This document shows positions 4,724-6,098 of a stretch of 6,098 nucleotides of DNA, piece after piece. Within the stretch, counting starts at the first letter, position 1; each line of letters begins with the position of its first letter. The translations under genes were made by a program, and so were the position numbers. The stretch spans positions 1-6,098 of the forward strand of contig JANQHY010000258.1 in assembly GCA_028282395.1 (NCBI GenBank), read 5' to 3'. This stretch comes from Gammaproteobacteria bacterium (lineage in GTDB: Bacteria; Pseudomonadota; Gammaproteobacteria; UBA12402). The notes under the pieces are model-generated. The model had not been told where the DNA came from, ran no database searches, and saw only the letters and a program-made list of their open reading frames with translations.

Positions 4724-5929
4724 ATGAGAAAATGGTTCATTCTGGTCGTGGCAAGTTTATTCTTTTGCTATGAATTTGTGCAAATGACTATGATGAATGC
4801 AATTGGTTTAAATATATTATCAGCCTTGTCTTTATCTAGTGAAGAGTTGGCAATATTATCTGCAGCATATTACGTTATTTTGATTTTATTAACTTTGCCT
4901 GCAGGAAATATCCTAGATTGCTTTTCAGAGAAGAAAGTCATTTTAATAACTTTTGCGATTTCAATTGTTGGAACTTTTACTTTAGCATCTGCAGAAAGTT
5001 TGCCTATAGCTATAGCTGGGCGCTCTCTATCAGGAGTTGGAGGGGCTTTTGCCTTTCTTTCTTGTTTAAGGGTCATATCAAAATATTTCAAAGGTGAGCA
5101 ACTCGGCACAGCAATCGGAGTTGTTGTATCTATTGCATTTATTGGTGGAATGCTGTCACAAGCACCTTTGACATTTTTCGCTCAAAGTGTGGGTTGGCAA
5201 AATGCTATTAGAATTTTAGCTGTGTTGGGTATTGTTTCTTGGATACTAAATTTTGCTGTTGTAAGTGAGCAAACCACCATACTCCCGTTGAAAAAGCAAG
5301 CACTATTTCACCCGCTTACATCCGCACTTAAAAGTAAACGTGGGCTTATTGGTTCAGGGTTTACTGCTGTTCTGAATTTGCCCGTTATCACAATTGGAGC
5401 AGTTTGGGGAATTGTTTTTTTTATTGAAGTGGATAGCTTTTCTATTGCTAAGGCTTCGGTATTGTTAACGGTTTTTTATTTTGGTGTCTTATTAGGCTCA
5501 CCTTTGGCTGGCCACATTTCTGATCGTTATATGACAAAAAAGCAGGCGATGATGCTGTTTTCTTTCCTGGGTGGTTTAGTTCCTATCTTTATTATTCTAA
5601 TACCAATAGCAAATGATATAGAAGGTGCTATAGCCTTTTTTATCCTCGGGGTTATCGCAAGTAGCCACTGCATTGGTTATTCCGTCGTTATTGAGAATAA
5701 CAAACCAGAATATGTTGCCAGTGCATCTAGCTTAGGGTCTATCTTAGTTATGGGGGGAGGGGCGCTTGTAAAGGTGATTCAGGGGGCATTAATGACAACG
5801 AGTGGGGGCTTTTTAAAACTTCATAATCTTCATGTGCCACTATATCTTCATATAAGCTTAATCACAGCTATGAGTATCCTGCCTATCTTAAGCTTAATTA
5901 TATTTTTACTGGTCTGGGCATTCTATTAA
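4724..5929 (+). CDS. Major facilitator superfamily transporter, 401 aa
   Basis: This is an inner-membrane secondary transporter of the MFS with about 12 hydrophobic segments and the usual length of roughly 400 residues. Motif A is present between helices 2 and 3 as GNILDCFSEKKVIL (61-74), and repeated in the second half as GHISDRYMTKKQ (263-274). A motif-B-like stretch, IAGRSLSGVGGA (98-109), carries Arg100 in helix 4. The longest loop between hydrophobic stretches (about 182-206) separates the two six-helix halves. The opening FFCYEFVQMTMMNAIG recalls the 'FYEF' group of MFS proteins common in Legionella-like gammaproteobacteria, which includes siderophore exporters; that is resemblance only. 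Placed last in the operon after the acyltransferase, 16 bases downstream, it most likely exports the acylated product, though import cannot be excluded. Its last 24 bases overlap the convergent hydrolase gene. Confidence 0.9.
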   Translation: MRKWFILVVASLFFCYEFVQMTMMNAIGLNILSALSLSSEELAILSAAYYVILILLTLPAGNILDCFSEKKVILITFAISIVGTFTLASAESLPIAIAGRSLSGVGGAFAFLSCLRVISKYFKGEQLGTAIGVVVSIAFIGGMLSQAPLTFFAQSVGWQNAIRILAVLGIVSWILNFAVVSEQTTILPLKKQALFHPLTSALKSKRGLIGSGFTAVLNLPVITIGAVWGIVFFIEVDSFSIAKASVLLTVFYFGVLLGSPLAGHISDRYMTKKQAMMLFSFLGGLVPIFIILIPIANDIEGAIAFFILGVIASSHCIGYSVVIENNKPEYVASASSLGSILVMGGGALVKVIQGALMTTSGGFLKLHNLHVPLYLHISLITAMSILPILSLIIFLLVWAFY

Positions 5930-6098
5930 TTTTAACTGTTCCGAGATTGCTTCAGATAATAGTAAATGGTCATGCGCTGTTAGATGAATACCATCACTAG
6001 CTAGCTCCAAATTAAGTTGATTGCAATCAAAGAAATTACACCCATTCTGTTTGGCTACGGAATGTAATAATGACTTAAGCATTTGTTGTTTAGCAATA
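5906..6098 (-). CDS. SGNH/GDSL-type hydrolase, C-terminal fragment (5' end outside window)
   Basis: The minus strand is open from the window edge to TAA at 5908-5906, giving 63 residues. They include ELASDGIHLTAHDHLLLSEA (residues 31-50), which matches block V of SGNH/GDSL hydrolases, 'SDGIHLTAxGHxxLAEAL', with Asp36 and His38 as the likely catalytic Asp and His. Family members are esterases, lipases or thioesterases using a Ser-Asp-His triad. The Ser block (GDSL) would be in the missing part, so activity cannot be judged here. The preceding stretch IAKQQMLKSLLHSVAKQNG looks like the usual helix before the last block. It converges on the MFS gene and shares 24 bases with it. It could release a thioester from the carrier protein or simply be an unrelated neighbour. 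Confidence 0.8.
   Translation of the reverse strand, partial: IAKQQMLKSLLHSVAKQNGCNFFDCNQLNLELASDGIHLTAHDHLLLSEAISEQLKLIECPDQ

Noticed and set aside
4870..5109. Minus-strand ORF of 79 codons
   Set aside because: It lies inside the MFS gene and mirrors its hydrophobic codons; no domain or start signal supports it.
5888..5897. Palindrome TTAAGCTTAA near the end of the MFS gene as a terminator
   Set aside because: It is AT-rich, has no loop, and lies within coding sequence; it would not form a stable terminator hairpin.

Overview
The window looks like a junction between a conserved bacterial chromosome segment and an AT-rich accessory region, most likely from a gammaproteobacterium. The lineage guess rests on the style of the RibD tail, the YhhQ-type membrane protein and the MFS protein, and is only moderate. 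Composition changes across the window: bases 1-60 (ribD) hold 32 G/C of 60, while bases 3841-3900 (inside the operon) hold 20 of 60.

Left edge (1-453): the 3' part of ribD, encoding most of the reductase domain of the bifunctional riboflavin enzyme. It is followed by a short, doubtful ORF with a good ribosome binding site (456-578) and a small GC-rich hairpin that may end ribD transcription.

Middle left (about 580-1510): a decayed stretch on the minus strand with two ribbon-helix-helix (Arc-like) genes. One is intact (693-992). The other (1163-1439) carries a single-base frameshift and is probably a pseudogene. Between them lie a probable terminator and an inverted repeat. Upstream of the broken gene are GTATCA/TGATAC half-sites that look like an autoregulatory operator. 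These are typical remains of plasmid, phage or toxin-antitoxin cargo.

Main block (1664-5929): six tightly packed plus-strand genes, apparently one operon. They encode a Cro/XRE-type regulator, a divergent YhhQ/VUT-family membrane protein, an unrecognised 149-residue protein, a stand-alone acyl/peptidyl carrier protein with a GLDSFS phosphopantetheine site, a condensation-domain (PapA/AATase-like) acyltransferase with HHVIVDAIS, and a 12-helix MFS transporter. Genes overlap or sit within about 20 bases of each other. A plausible reading is a very small acyl-transfer system: a carrier-bound acyl group is passed to an acceptor by the condensation enzyme and the product is exported by the MFS protein. 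No adenylation, ligase, ketosynthase or phosphopantetheinyl transferase gene is visible, so loading would have to come from elsewhere. The true N-terminus of the acyltransferase lies upstream of its first in-frame ATG, in another frame, so the gene carries either a real frameshift, a programmed one, or a sequence error.

Right edge (5906-6098, minus strand): the C-terminal 63 residues of an SGNH/GDSL-type hydrolase with its Asp-x-x-His block. It converges on the MFS gene and overlaps it by 24 bases.
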